Source of the DNA: Anaeromyces robustus
Taxonomy: Eukaryota; Neocallimastigomycota; Neocallimastigomycetes; Neocallimastigales; Neocallimastigaceae
Reading direction: 5' to 3'
DNA: 36,782 bases
Assembly (NCBI GenBank): GCA_002104895.1
Contig: MCFG01000459.1
Location: 12,501 to 49,282 of the forward strand
In this document: one piece after another, positions 9,738-19,636 of the stretch
Layout of the letters: every line of letters starts with the position of its first letter
How positions within the stretch are numbered: the first letter of the stretch is position 1
The notes under the pieces: generated by a model
What the model was told of the DNA's origin: nothing
Database searches by the model: none
Seen by the model: the letters and a program-made list of their open reading frames with translations, nothing else
Translations under genes and position numbers: made by a program

Positions 9738-10192
9738 TATATTTTTTTTTCTTAAATACTTAAAATATTATTTATTAAAGGCTTATTCAATACAAAAATT
9801 ATTATTAAAATAGAAAAACAAGTATATTAAATTTATTTATTAAGAATTTAATTCGAAATTCAAAATTATTTTATTATTATTATTTAAAAAAAAAAAAAAG
9901 TTTAATATTTATTTTATTTTATTTTATTTTAGTCTTAATAGAAATAATAAATATTAAAATAAATTGAATTATTTTATATTTTGATATACTTATTTATTAT
10001 TAAGCAATATTTTACATTATTATTATTATTATTATTATTTTATTCAATGCAATAAATATAAATATAAATATAAATATAATACGTTAATTGATACATTAAA
10101 AATTATGAATTAAAATTAAAAAAAAAAAAAATAATAATAATAATAATAATAATAATACATTTATTTTTGATTTATACTATTAGTTTATTTTA
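9112..10192. repeat. Duplicated intergenic spacer, copy 2
   Basis: Aligns with 5890-7072. AT-rich with no coding potential. The (AAAT)n tract at 9384-9428 is short, and a TATATTTATATT stretch near 9716-9742 is longer than in the other copy. Confidence 0.85.
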
Positions 10193-11613
10193 TTATTTTT
10201 TGTAGCACTTCTTATTCAGTTTTTTTTTTTTTTTTTTTGTAGCACTTCTTAATTTTTTATATATACCATCAGATTCTTGATCAGTTTTTCTTTTATTTTT
10301 AGAATTAGGTGAATATTCATTATCTGATATTAATTCTTTTTTATTTTTAGAATTAGGTAGATATTCATTATCTGATATTAATATTTTTAATTCATTATCA
10401 TATTCTTCTATTTTACATGAATATGATTTTTGTTTTTTATTTAAATTTATTCCTACTAATAAAATATTCCCAGTATATCCTCTATTTTTTAAATCATTAT
10501 AATATTTTTTTTGATGTATTTGCTTAATGGCTTCTTTTGCTGAGCCATTCACCTTTAATTCTATTATAATTACTTTTTGTCTTTTGTTTTTTGGATAAAA
10601 TATAAAATCTGAAATTCCTTTTCCTTCACTGACTTCTTCATTAACTATATAATGAATCCTGGCATTAAAATAAGCAAATTCGATAACATGTTTTAAATTG
10701 CCATAATCTATTTTATCTCCTGGTCTTATTATTGCCATATGAGATTTTTCTAAAATTTTACATATTTTTTTCGGATTGTTGTTTAATGTCATGTTTAACA
10801 ACTTTTCGGAATTATTTATCATATTATAATAATACTTCAGATCATCATTTCTATTTAAAACTTTTACAAATTTTTCTTCTAATTCTTTATTTGGAATAGA
10901 AATATTACCGTCATAATAAGTTAAAAATCCAAAAGTAACCATTTTTGAATACAATTCGGTTTTCATATCATTCTTACTTGTTTCTTTATTATTTATTATT
11001 TCATCTAAAATATTTTCTGCTCCAAATTTTTCTAATTCTATTTTTATTTTTTTTCCTTTAATTAATTCTAAAATATCATCTTTTACACCTAAAATATTAA
11101 AATTAATTATATTGACTAATTCATCAAAACGTCCTGTATCATTCCAATAATTCTTAATCTTATCATTGTCTAAAGCATGACATACTGACCATGGATTAAA
11201 GATTTTTTCACCGTTATACGCTTTATATCCATTATACCAATTTTCTAAATCTTTATATTTAATTTTATTATTTTTTTTTTTATTTTTTTTTTTTTTTTTT
11301 ACAAAGATCGCGAACTTCTTGTTCCGTAAAACCAAAATATTGATAATATTTTTTATCATTTAGCATAGAATATTCATCAAAACAATTTAGGGTTGATTGA
11401 GAAAACTCTTTTGCTATTGGTAATATTCCAGTCATATAAACAAAGGATGAATAACCTTGATCTTTTATTAATGAATTCAAAAATCCAAGATATTGAACTT
11501 TTTCATCAGGAGTAAAGTTATTACTAAAAATTATAGAATCCCATTCATCAATAATAATAATAAAACTTTCACCTGTTTCATCATATATTTTTTCTAAATT
11601 TTTAACTATACTA
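10193..11613 (-). pseudogene. AAA-ATPase-like / PD-(D/E)XK protein, copy C, truncated and frameshifted
   Basis: Aligns with copy B from about residue 155 to the C-terminus. The first ~155 residues, with the P-loop, are missing: coding homology stops at about 11613 and is followed at once by sequence resembling the gene's own 5' flank (ATTTATTAATTTATTTTATTATATAT). This looks like an internal deletion removing the 5' coding part. A frameshift lies in the poly-lysine A-run near 11270-11300, splitting the reading frame. The nuclease core (GISDFIFYP, IIIELKV) is intact in the downstream frame (from about 11275 to 10193). The extended C-terminus (LNKKCYKK) comes from a different length of the final A-run. 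Homopolymer sequencing error could mimic the frameshift but not the deletion. Confidence 0.85.
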
Positions 11614-12810
11614 ATAAAATAAATTAATAAAATAATTTATTAATTTATTTTATTATATATGGATTATTAAGTAATATATTTAACTATAGTAATATAGTTA
11701 GTTATATAATAATATATGAATTATTATGTATAGTAATATAGTTAGTTATATAATAATAATAAATTATTACTATATTTTGATTATACTTAACTTTTTTTAT
11801 AATTAAAACTTTGTATAAAAAAAAAAAAAAAAAAACATTTTTAAATATTAAAAAAAAAAAAAAAAAATGAAAGATTTTAATAATAAATAAAATTTTAAAA
11901 ATGGAAAATTTTTATTATTATTTTAAATGGATATAATATAAAATTAAAATACAACAAATAATATTTTTAAATCTTTTTAAATCTTTTTAATCTTTTAAAT
12001 ATTTTAAATATTTTAAATATTGAAATTTAATATAAAAATGAAATAATATTTATATTATTATTATTATTATTATTAATATTAATATTAAAAAGTAATAATA
12101 AAAACTAAATAATAATAATGAAAATCTTTTTATTTATGCTAATTTTGATTTCATTTAACATTAATAAAATAATATACAAACTTTATCTAAAGTTTATTTT
12201 AATATATATATTATAATGACTTATTCTTCTTGGTGTTATTTTAGATTCTATGAATAATAAAATGAATAATTAATTTTATATTCTATGAATAATAAAATGA
12301 ATAATTAATAATTAATAATTATTATTCTTTCATATTTATTATTATTTAATAATTTCTTATTAATAAGTTTCTTTTTTAATTTTTAATTTTTAATTTTTAA
12401 TTTTTTTCAATTTTTAATTCTGTGAAACTTTATTTTTTTATTTAAATAATTTGAAAATTTATTAATATTTTACATAAATTTATTAAAAATTTATTACTCT
12501 TAATTTATATATTAATAACAAATCACATGAATATTATGATTCAAACAAATATATAGCAAAAATGAATAATATTTTAAATGATATATATTTATTTAAATAA
12601 TATATTAAATAATTAATTTTTTATGAATTTAATAAATATGTAAATTATATATTTTTATACCATTTATATATTCTTATATATATATATTATTATTTATTTT
12701 AATAATATATTATATTAATATTTATTTTTATTTAGAATTATTATTATTATTATTATTATAAAATATATATATTTCTTGTTATATATCTTGTAAATATTTT
12801 CATATTTATT
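11614..12810. other. AT-rich intergenic DNA, no gene seen
   Basis: Only short A/T tracts and a few short direct repeats are present, for example TATTCTATGAATAATAAAATG twice near 12245-12300 and ATATAGTTAGTTATATAATAATA twice near 11690-11755. No ORF, tRNA or element terminus was recognised. Confidence 0.6.
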
Positions 12811-12818
12811 AGAATGTA

Positions 12819-12913
<95 letters not shown>

Positions 12914-12937
12914 AATTATTATTATTATTAATATTAA

Positions 12938-12968
<31 letters not shown>

Positions 12969-13017
12969 ATTATTATTATTATTATTATTAACTAATTATT
13001 ATTATTATTAATATTAA

Positions 13018-13054
<37 letters not shown>

Positions 13055-13118
13055 ATTATTATTATTATTATAATTATTATTATTATTATAATTATTATTA
13101 TTATTATTATAATTAGTT
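12819..13118. repeat. (TTA)n microsatellite cluster
   Basis: About 300 bp of ATT/TTA trinucleotide repeats. A 60-70 bp higher-order unit recurs, in which the repeat is broken by TAACTAATTATTATTATTATTAATATTAATA (near 12908 and 12990). Confidence 0.95.
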
Positions 13119-13807
13119 TTTGTATAAATGTATAACACTTTAAAAATGAAAGAAAATTATTTTTAATATATTAATATATTTATTAATAAGTATATTTTCA
13201 TTAATACTATATTAATATATTTTATTATAAACCTATTATATTTTATATTTAATATATATTTTTCATCGTCATTATTACCATTTAAATATATAATTTTTAA
13301 GGTTAATTTTTGATATTGATTAAAATTAGTTATTATAAATGATTACTTTATTTAATATTACCATGATACTAATACCTATTATATTTGAAATATTAAGTAT
13401 ATATGAACTTAATAGTTCATATTCAATTTTTTTTTTTTTTTTTTTTTTTTCTATATTTAATAATTTATCCTAATTATATATTTCCTTTATTTCAAGAAAT
13501 TACTAAGAATATCTTTTAATTAGTTGAATACTTAATAAAATATTATTATAATACTGACATTAAATATTATAATTTTGAAATTATTGATTATTTATATAAT
13601 GGTGGAAATGAACATACATAGTTTATATATTAAATAATAAAGTTTTTTATACAAGTATATATTATTGCAGTTTATCTCTGATACTATTATTCATTCATAA
13701 AGAGTTTCTTTCTTTAAAAATTTAGATATTTCCATATATTTTTACTAATAATAATATAATAAAATATATTAATAAATATTTTATAAATTGACTAATGTTC
13801 TATTTTA

Positions 13808-13920
13808 TTTTTATAATTTCAGTGTGTATATTTTTATTTAAATTGACTAATGTTCTATTTTAGATTATAAAAATTTATAGTCTAAAAAAAAATGTATTAT
13901 ATAAAAAAATATACACACTG

Positions 13921-13930
<10 letters not shown>
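13808..13930. repeat. Long inverted repeat (25-bp perfect arms)
   Basis: The arms are 13811-13835 and about 13905-13930. They are perfect complements over 25 bp (core TTTCAGTGTGTATATTTT against AAAATATACACACTGAAA). The 70-bp loop holds a second near-palindrome (GATTATAAAAATTTATAGTC). A 23-bp direct repeat (AAATTGACTAATGTTCTATTTTA) occurs before the left arm (about 13783) and inside the loop (about 13840). It may be a foldback element or a structured transcript. Confidence 0.8.
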
Positions 13931-13952
<22 letters not shown>

Positions 13953-14460
13953 CTTATAGGACTTTAATAATACACGTGATAATGATTTTTTTTTTTTTTT
14001 TTTTATATCATTTATTAGAAATATAGAAATATTAAAACTAATGAAAATAAAATTTTAAATAATGAAATTATATACGATCAACCTAAAGTATTATTAAAAT
14101 ATTAAAATAATCATATTTGTTTTTATTTTTATTTTTTATTTTTTTAAAAAAAAAGTTATATATTACTATATATTAATATGTAATACTATAATATTTCATA
14201 ATTTTTTTTTTTTAATTATTTTATATAAAATAAAAAAAAAAAAATATATATATATAGAAAATTATAACTTATTATATATATATATATATATATTAAAAAT
14301 ATTATAATTATTAAAATTTTAATATAAAGATTTTAATAATTTAATTAAAAGAATTATAAATTGATTTTTTATTTATTTTTTTTTTTTTTATAATTAATAA
14401 TTTGTCTTATCTTTAATTAAAGACATAAATTCATTGATTAAATTAATAAAACCTATTAAT
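13931..14460. other. AT-rich intergenic DNA
   Basis: Poly(A) and poly(T) runs and TA repeats. No ORF or recognised element. Confidence 0.55.
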
Positions 14461-14469
14461 ATTATTATA

Positions 14470-14970
14470 ATAAATTTTATAGAGGATGATACTAATGATG
14501 GTGTAAAATTTTTAAGAAATTATTTAAATAATATTATCAATAATTTTCAATATCATTTAAATATAATGATAGTGTTATAACAAAAGGACTTATAAGTTCA
14601 TATAGTTATGAATGGAATTATTACTATAAAGGAGGTGTATTATGTTAAATAATAGTGGTTCTTTATTCTACATTGAATTTTCAGATGTTAAAGGAAATAT
14701 AAAAAGAAATTATTAAATCTTGTGTGTATATAATAATAAAAAAAAAGTAAATTGTACAAAAAGATGTATATATAATTATTCGAAGATGTTAATAATATAT
14801 ATATAATATGTAATTCAGATTCTAAATATTCTTTAATATTTAATATATTAATAAAAATTGTATTTTAAATGAAGAACCACCATTAAAGTATCGTGATATT
14901 ATTTATAAATATTTAACTCTATTTGAATACTCATATATACATTGTGGTAAAACATATAAACAAGCATAAT
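14470..14970 (+). pseudogene. Decayed coding relic of unknown family
   Basis: Several short peptide-like stretches on the plus strand read as real protein but sit in shifting frames. They include EDDTNDGVKFLRNYLNN (about 14482), DSVITKGLISSYSYEWNYYY (about 14568), NSGSLFYIEFSDVKGNIKR (about 14650) and EEPPLKYRDIIYKYLTLFEY (about 14870), separated by stops and frame changes. Base composition is less repetitive than in the flanks. I do not recognise the family. The call rests on amino-acid composition only. Confidence 0.35.
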
Positions 14971-14989
14971 AGTAATAATAATGAATGTT

Positions 14990-15460
14990 CTTCTAATAAA
15001 TGTTATTGAGAGAATATATAATCGTATATAATAAGTAAATAATAAATAAATAAATAAATTATTCATTTTTTAAATTTTTTTTAATATATAAAAAATAAAA
15101 TATTAAAAATAATTAAATATTTAATTAAATAAGTAATTAAAAATATAATTTATTATTTTATTTATTTGTTAATTAAAAAAAAAACTGAATCATTAACATT
15201 TCAAATAATCATATATTATTTTATATATGGTTAATATTATTTATTCCTACACTTCTTCAGAATTAATTGTAAATTCTAAAAAATATCAATAATTTTATAC
15301 TGATGTTTTAAATTTAAATAAATAAAACATCGAAAATGTATTCCAATCCTAGTCTAAAAAAAAATTGTTTGGATGTTCCTTCAGGTGAAACTATTGCTCT
15401 TAAGGAGCTATATATCGATAGTGGGGAATAAAGACATTTAAATGAATTCCTTATTCAAAA
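14990..15460. other. Intergenic DNA with a possible short coding remnant
   Basis: Mostly AT-rich. Between about 15330 and 15430 a plus-strand stretch reads CLDVPSGETIALKELYIDSG before a stop. This may belong with the RT relic that follows, but it is too short to assign. Confidence 0.3.
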
Positions 15461-15464
15461 TTAT

Positions 15465-15618
15465 ATTATTTATAATTTATATTATTTATTTTATAATTTA
15501 TATTATTTATTTTATAATTTATATTATTTATTTTATAATTTATATTATTTATTTTATAATTTATATTATTTATTTTATAATTTATATTATTTATTTTATA
15601 ATTTATATTATTTATTTT
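15465..15618. repeat. 21-bp minisatellite, about 7 copies
   Basis: Tandem copies of TTTTATAATTTATATTATTTA (21 bp). The unit is divisible by three and stays open on the plus strand as (FIIYIIY)n, which produces a spurious hydrophobic ORF. Confidence 0.93.
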
Positions 15619-15629
15619 GTATTTATGTT

Positions 15630-15764
15630 ATAGTGGACATTATATTTTGTTGATGACATTGTATTAGCTTCTATAGACAAGATCTTAGAATATTTTTGAA
15701 AAAGGTTCACCTATGAATTTTAGATTTAATCTATATTTGTACTAATTTCAGAAAAGTGTGAAAT
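15630..15764 (+). pseudogene. Reverse-transcriptase relic (FVDD box)
   Basis: Just after the minisatellite the plus strand reads TLYFVDDIVLASIDKI, matching the catalytic YADD/FADD box of reverse transcriptases. A shifted frame with RFNL and EKCEIVR-like text, typical of the next RT block, follows, and then the boundary of LTR-T1' at 15765. Frames are broken by stops. It is probably a LINE-type RT fragment on the plus strand; the family is not determinable. Confidence 0.45.
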
Positions 15765-16212
15765 TGTAAGGTTTTGGGTGAAGTTTATTAACAACAGGTC
15801 CGCAAGCTTAAGTAACTCGAAAATGAGGAAACACAGAAAGTTTTGAAAAATTAAAAGACACAAGGAATTAAAAAAATATGTTTTATAATTAAAATGTTTT
15901 TATTAATTTTTATTAAATTTAAAATATAATTATTTATTAATTAGTTATTGTAATATTTCGAATTACTTATAAAACTAGTTAATAAAACCGCGAAAGAAAA
16001 AATATTTCTTTAGTCGAAATTTTACACATATTTATACTTTTTACGGAAAAACAGTTTCGTTTGTAAAAAGTATTAAAAGTTCTAGAAACTTAGATTTTTT
16101 TGATTTAAAATGAATCTCGGGTAAATAAAATTCAAGATATAAAGAAAAACTAAAATCTTTTAGAATTTCATCGATAAGATTTTATCGATTAAATTCGAGT
16201 AGTTTCTACAAC
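15765..16212 (-). mobile_element. LTR-T1', 5'-truncated copy of LTR-T
   Basis: About 90% identical to the distal 445 bp of LTR-T1 (16772-17215). It ends at the family 3' terminus (minus strand CACCCAAAACCTTACA). It lacks the U3 start, including the tRNA-like segment. Homology breaks at TTTCTACAACAT (about 16212), where the repeat-protein ORF meets it. Flanking 5-mers do not match, so this is not a simple insertion. Confidence 0.8.
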
Positions 16213-16844
16213 ATAGACCAAGAGTTAGAAATACCGGAAGAAGTAGTATAAGCATCAGACCATTCATTACCAGTACTACTAGATCCACCTTTAGTGGAAC
16301 CACTAGTTGTAGTACTACTTGAAGATCTAGTACCAGCTAAAGCAATATTAAGTTCATTATTTATTTGAGCTTGAGATAATTCTCTTTGTAACTTAGCATC
16401 TTCTTCAGCTAATTTAATTTGTAATTCTCTATCTTTTTTAGCTATTTCTTCTTGAGATACAATACCTCTTATAGCAATATTATTAGCTTCTTCAGCAATA
16501 GCATTAGATTGTCTAGTAATGACATTAGCATCTTTAGCAATTTCATTACCTTCTCTAGCAATAGCATTAGAAATTTTAGCAATATCATTAGCTTCTCTAG
16601 CTATAACATTACCTTCTCTAGCAATATTATTACCTTCTTGAGCAATTTCATTACCACGTTCAGCAATTTTATTAGCAGATTTAGCAATATCATTAGCAGA
16701 TCTAGCAATATTATTAGCATCTTCAGCAATAGTATTAGCTTTATCAGCAGCGTCAGCACTTTGTTTAGCATTGTAATGTTTAGGGTGAAATTGGACAACA
16801 GGTCCGCAAGCCTTAAGTAATTCAAAAAGGATGAAATAAAGCAC
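16206..16844 (-). CDS. Heptad-repeat (ANxIAxx) protein between two LTR copies
   Basis: 212-codon ORF. Residues 1-24 are read from the end of LTR-T1, and the stop lies at the first bases of LTR-T1', so only about 185 residues (16213-16771) are unique sequence. The core is 13 perfect-length heptads of the pattern [AGS]-N-x-I-A-x-x (for example ANDIAKS, GNEIAQE; about residues 36-126), predicting a long regular helix or coiled coil. A charged helix (EEIAKKDRELQIKLAEEDAKLQRELSQ split over two turns) and a Ser/Thr/Gly-rich tail ending SNSWSM follow. No known family recognised. It may be a host gene fragment trapped between LTRs or cargo of a non-autonomous element. Real start codon uncertain. Confidence 0.55.
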   Translation of the reverse strand: MLYFILFELLKACGPVVQFHPKHYNAKQSADAADKANTIAEDANNIARSANDIAKSANKIAERGNEIAQEGNNIAREGNVIAREANDIAKISNAIAREGNEIAKDANVITRQSNAIAEEANNIAIRGIVSQEEIAKKDRELQIKLAEEDAKLQRELSQAQINNELNIALAGTRSSSSTTTSGSTKGGSSSTGNEWSDAYTTSSGISNSWSML

Positions 16845-17369
16845 ACAAAAATTTGAAAGTCAACACGAGGATTAAAAATATGTTTTTATAATAAACTGTT
16901 TTATTAATTTTTATTAAATTTAAAATATAATAATTTATTAATTAGTTAGTGTAATATTTTGAATTACTTATTTAACTAGTTAATAAAAACGCGAAGAAAA
17001 AATATTTCTTTAGTTGAAATTTTACACATATTTATACTTTTTACGGAAAAACAGTTTCGTTTGTAAAAAGTATTAAAAGTTCTAGAAACTTAGATTTTTT
17101 TGATTTAAAATGAATCTCGGGTAAATAAAATTCAAGATAAAAGAAAAACTAGAATCTTTTAGAATTTCATCGATAAGATTTTATCGATTAAATTCGAGTA
17201 GTTTCTACAACATGGAAAAGTATAGAAAATTTTGATAATAAATTTTTAAAATAAAATTTTTTCAAGATTGGGAAGAGTGAGAGTCGAACCCGAGAGTTTC
17301 GGCCTGATGGTTCAAGTATCTGACCACTAGACCATGGTTACTATTTTACTAATTCTGAGTTTCGTTACA
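16772..17369 (-). mobile_element. LTR-T1, complete 598-bp LTR, probable 3' LTR of chromovirus element 2
   Basis: On the minus strand it starts TGTAACGAAACTCAG at 17369 and ends CACCCTAAACATTACA at 16772. It holds a tRNA-like segment (17281-17334), a hairpin ATCGATAA/TTATCGAT, and a TATA box TATAAATA (17029-17036). A polypurine tract lies immediately upstream (17373-17381), as expected for the 3' LTR of the gypsy remains at 17765-19636, which have the same orientation. The same length as reconstituted T2 supports the boundaries. Confidence 0.85.
17281..17334 (-). promoter_or_regulatory. tRNA-like Pol III A/B box segment in LTR-T1
   Basis: Minus strand. A-box TGGTCTAGTGG at 17334-17324 matches TRGYNNAGYGG. 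B-box GGTTCGACTC at 17290-17281 matches 10 of 11 positions of GGTTCGANTCC. Spacing of about 33 bp is in the tRNA range. The D-arm region resembles tRNA-Glu, but acceptor and T stems do not pair properly, so this is tRNA-derived rather than a tRNA gene. Confidence 0.7.
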
Positions 17370-17372
17370 TGG

Positions 17373-17381
17373 TCCTCCTCT
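17373..17381 (-). other. Polypurine tract of chromovirus element 2
   Basis: AGAGGAGGA on the minus strand, followed by CCA and then the LTR start TGTAACG. Position and composition fit the plus-strand primer of an LTR retrotransposon. Confidence 0.65.
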
Positions 17382-17764
17382 AGGATTCGGATACCAGACG
17401 AATCTCAAAATTAGGCTAAACTATAACAGAAAAATTTTATTAATGATTAAAAATTATTTTTGTGTAAAATTTCGAGTTTATATAATGATAAAAATATTGA
17501 TAATAATAATAAAGAATTACATGATATTAATAATAAAATTACATGATATTAATAATAAAATTACATGAATATTGATATTAATAAAGTTATAATATTATAA
17601 TAGTAATAAAATTAACTAAATTTTAAACTAAGTATAAATATATTTTGACTATAGTAATAAAATAAATTTGATATTAATAAAGTAAATAATATTTTAATTT
17701 TTATAGTGATATTAATAATTAATAAAGTGTTTAGGATTCATTTTTTAAAGTCTAAGTTTTTTCT
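17382..17764 (-). other. 3' untranslated region of chromovirus element 2
   Basis: AT-rich, with short direct repeats of AATAATAAAATTACATGATATT (17510-17570). No ORF. It lies between the pol stop codon and the polypurine tract. Confidence 0.6.
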
Positions 17765-19636
17765 TTATTTATTGTTTAATTTATTGAATTTTTTGAGTAG
17801 TTCTGGACAATTTAAATTTGATTCTGGTTCCCATGAAGCTTCGGATAATGGGTAACCTTTCCATTTAATGAAGTATTGGGTTTTACCATAATGTTTCCTT
17901 TTATCAAGGATTTCTTCTACTTCGTATTCTTCTTCTTCGTTTACTATAATTGGTGGTGGTGGTTCTTTTTTTCTATTAAATTTATCTTCGTAGAAAGGTT
18001 CAAGTTCGGAAACGTGAATAATCGGATGAATACGAATATTTTTTGGGAATTCGATTTTGTAGGATACAGGAGATACTTTTTCAAGGATTCTGAAAGGTCC
18101 TATTTTTCTAGGTTTTAATTTCTTATTTCTGTTTCGAATTAGTAGGGAACTATTTATCCAAACTTTATCGTTAACCTTGAATTCGGGAGGTTTCATTCTG
18201 TGTTGGTTTGCGAATTTTTCTTGTTTCTTTATGGCTTGATTTAAATTTTCTTTAAGTTGTTTGAATAATTCCGATAAATTTTTTGTGAATTCTTCTGCAC
18301 GAGGAACTTCCGTAGAACTAGGTATTGCCGGGGAGAACCTTGGGTTGTATCCGTAGTTTGCGTAGAAAGGAGAGTGTTTTAATGATTCTTGGACTGTATT
18401 ATTATAGCAGAATTCAGCTAAAGATAAATAATTATTCCAATTAGTACCTTTATAATTTGAGTAACATCTGAGAAACTGTTCAATAACGGAGTTCACCTTC
18501 TCCATCAAACCATTGGTTTGGTGATGAAATGGAGAAGACAGTTTCATAGAAATTTTGAGAGAATTACAAATAGCAGTCCAGAATTTTGATGTAAATTGAG
18601 TACCTCTATCTGAAAGAATTTCATCTGGTAATCCATGAAGGCGAAAGATAGAGTTGATGAAAGCAGAAGCAGTGTCTTCGGCAGAGGGAATATTAGGGAA
18701 AGGAATAAAATGTCCCATTCTAGTGAATCTGTCGAGAACCACAAAAATACAAGTAAATCCATTAGAAGTAGGGAGATCGGTTATAAAGTCCATTGAAATA
18801 GAAGACCAAGGGTGATTAGGAATTTCAAGAGAATTTAGAAAGCCATAAGGTTTATGTCTAAAGTCTTTGGAACCACAACAAGTATCACAAGATCGAACAT
18901 AGTCTTTAATGTCAGTATTCATAGAATGCCACCAAAAATCACGATTAACAAGAGAAGCAGTTTTCTTAATTCCTAAATGACCAGCAGAAGGGGAGTCATG
19001 ACAAATATTGAGAACAGCGGGTCTACAATTAACGAGAACATAGATTTTATTTTTGTATAGAAGAAAGTTATTAATTAAAGAAAAGTTATTTGTTTGTCCA
19101 GAGTTGAGTTTTTTAATTGTTTCATTATAGAATTCATCTTTTTTATATTCAAGAAGTATTTGATCATTCAAGGAAGCGAAAGAACTAATATTGCAAAAGT
19201 TTTCAGGACGAAGTACTGTGAAAGGAATATCGCTATCTAATTCTTCTTTGCTTGAAGCTTAACCAGGTCGAAAGAGCATTGGCTTTACCATTTGCTGATC
19301 CAGAGTGATAAGTTATTTTGAAATTAAATTCAGAAAGGAATAAAGCCCAACGAACAAGTCTTTGTGACATTTTCTCAGGTTTCTTTTGGTACAAAAGATT
19401 TCGGTGGTCAGAAAAAATTGTGAATGGTTTTGAGGTGCCTTTTAGGAGATGTCTCCAGTGTTCTAAAGATTCTACGATAGCTAAGAGTTCTTTATCATAG
19501 ATTGGGTAATTCTTTTCTGTAGTAGTAAGTGATCTAGAAAAGAAAGCAACAGGATGAATTTTATTGTCAGTAGACGAGGTTTGTGAAAGAATGGCTCCAA
19601 TCGCAAAGTTACTACTATCGGTTTCATCTAAGAAGG
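17765..19636 (-). pseudogene. Ty3/gypsy chromovirus element 2: RT/RNase H end, integrase, chromodomain
   Basis: Minus strand. 19636-19262 encodes the RT-RNase H end (VETDSSNFAIGAI-like start). A 5-nt deletion and a TAA near 19258-19270 then break the frame. From about 19257 to 17765 the integrase is open: zinc-binding HDSPSAGH...CDTC, then DDE residues in SMDFITDLP, ILSDRGTQF and LMEKVNSVIEQ, then the GPF module (KIGPFRILEKVSPVSYKIEFP). The C-terminus is a clear chromodomain (YEVEEILDKR...FIKWKGYPLSEASWEPE). Chromodomains steer integration to marked chromatin. gag, protease and most of RT are absent because the element is fused at 19633-19636 to element 1. Integrase and chromodomain are intact, but the element is dead. 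Confidence 0.92.

Noticed and set aside
12819-13118. CRISPR-like regularity in the (TTA)n region
   Set aside because: The periodicity comes from microsatellite units; there are no unique spacers.
15442-15633. 63-residue (FIIYIIY)n ORF
   Set aside because: Product of a 21-bp minisatellite; no other coding signal.
16601-16846. Leucine-rich 81-residue minus-strand ORF
   Set aside because: Shifted frame of the heptad-repeat protein; the 212-residue frame is longer and has a balanced, helical composition.
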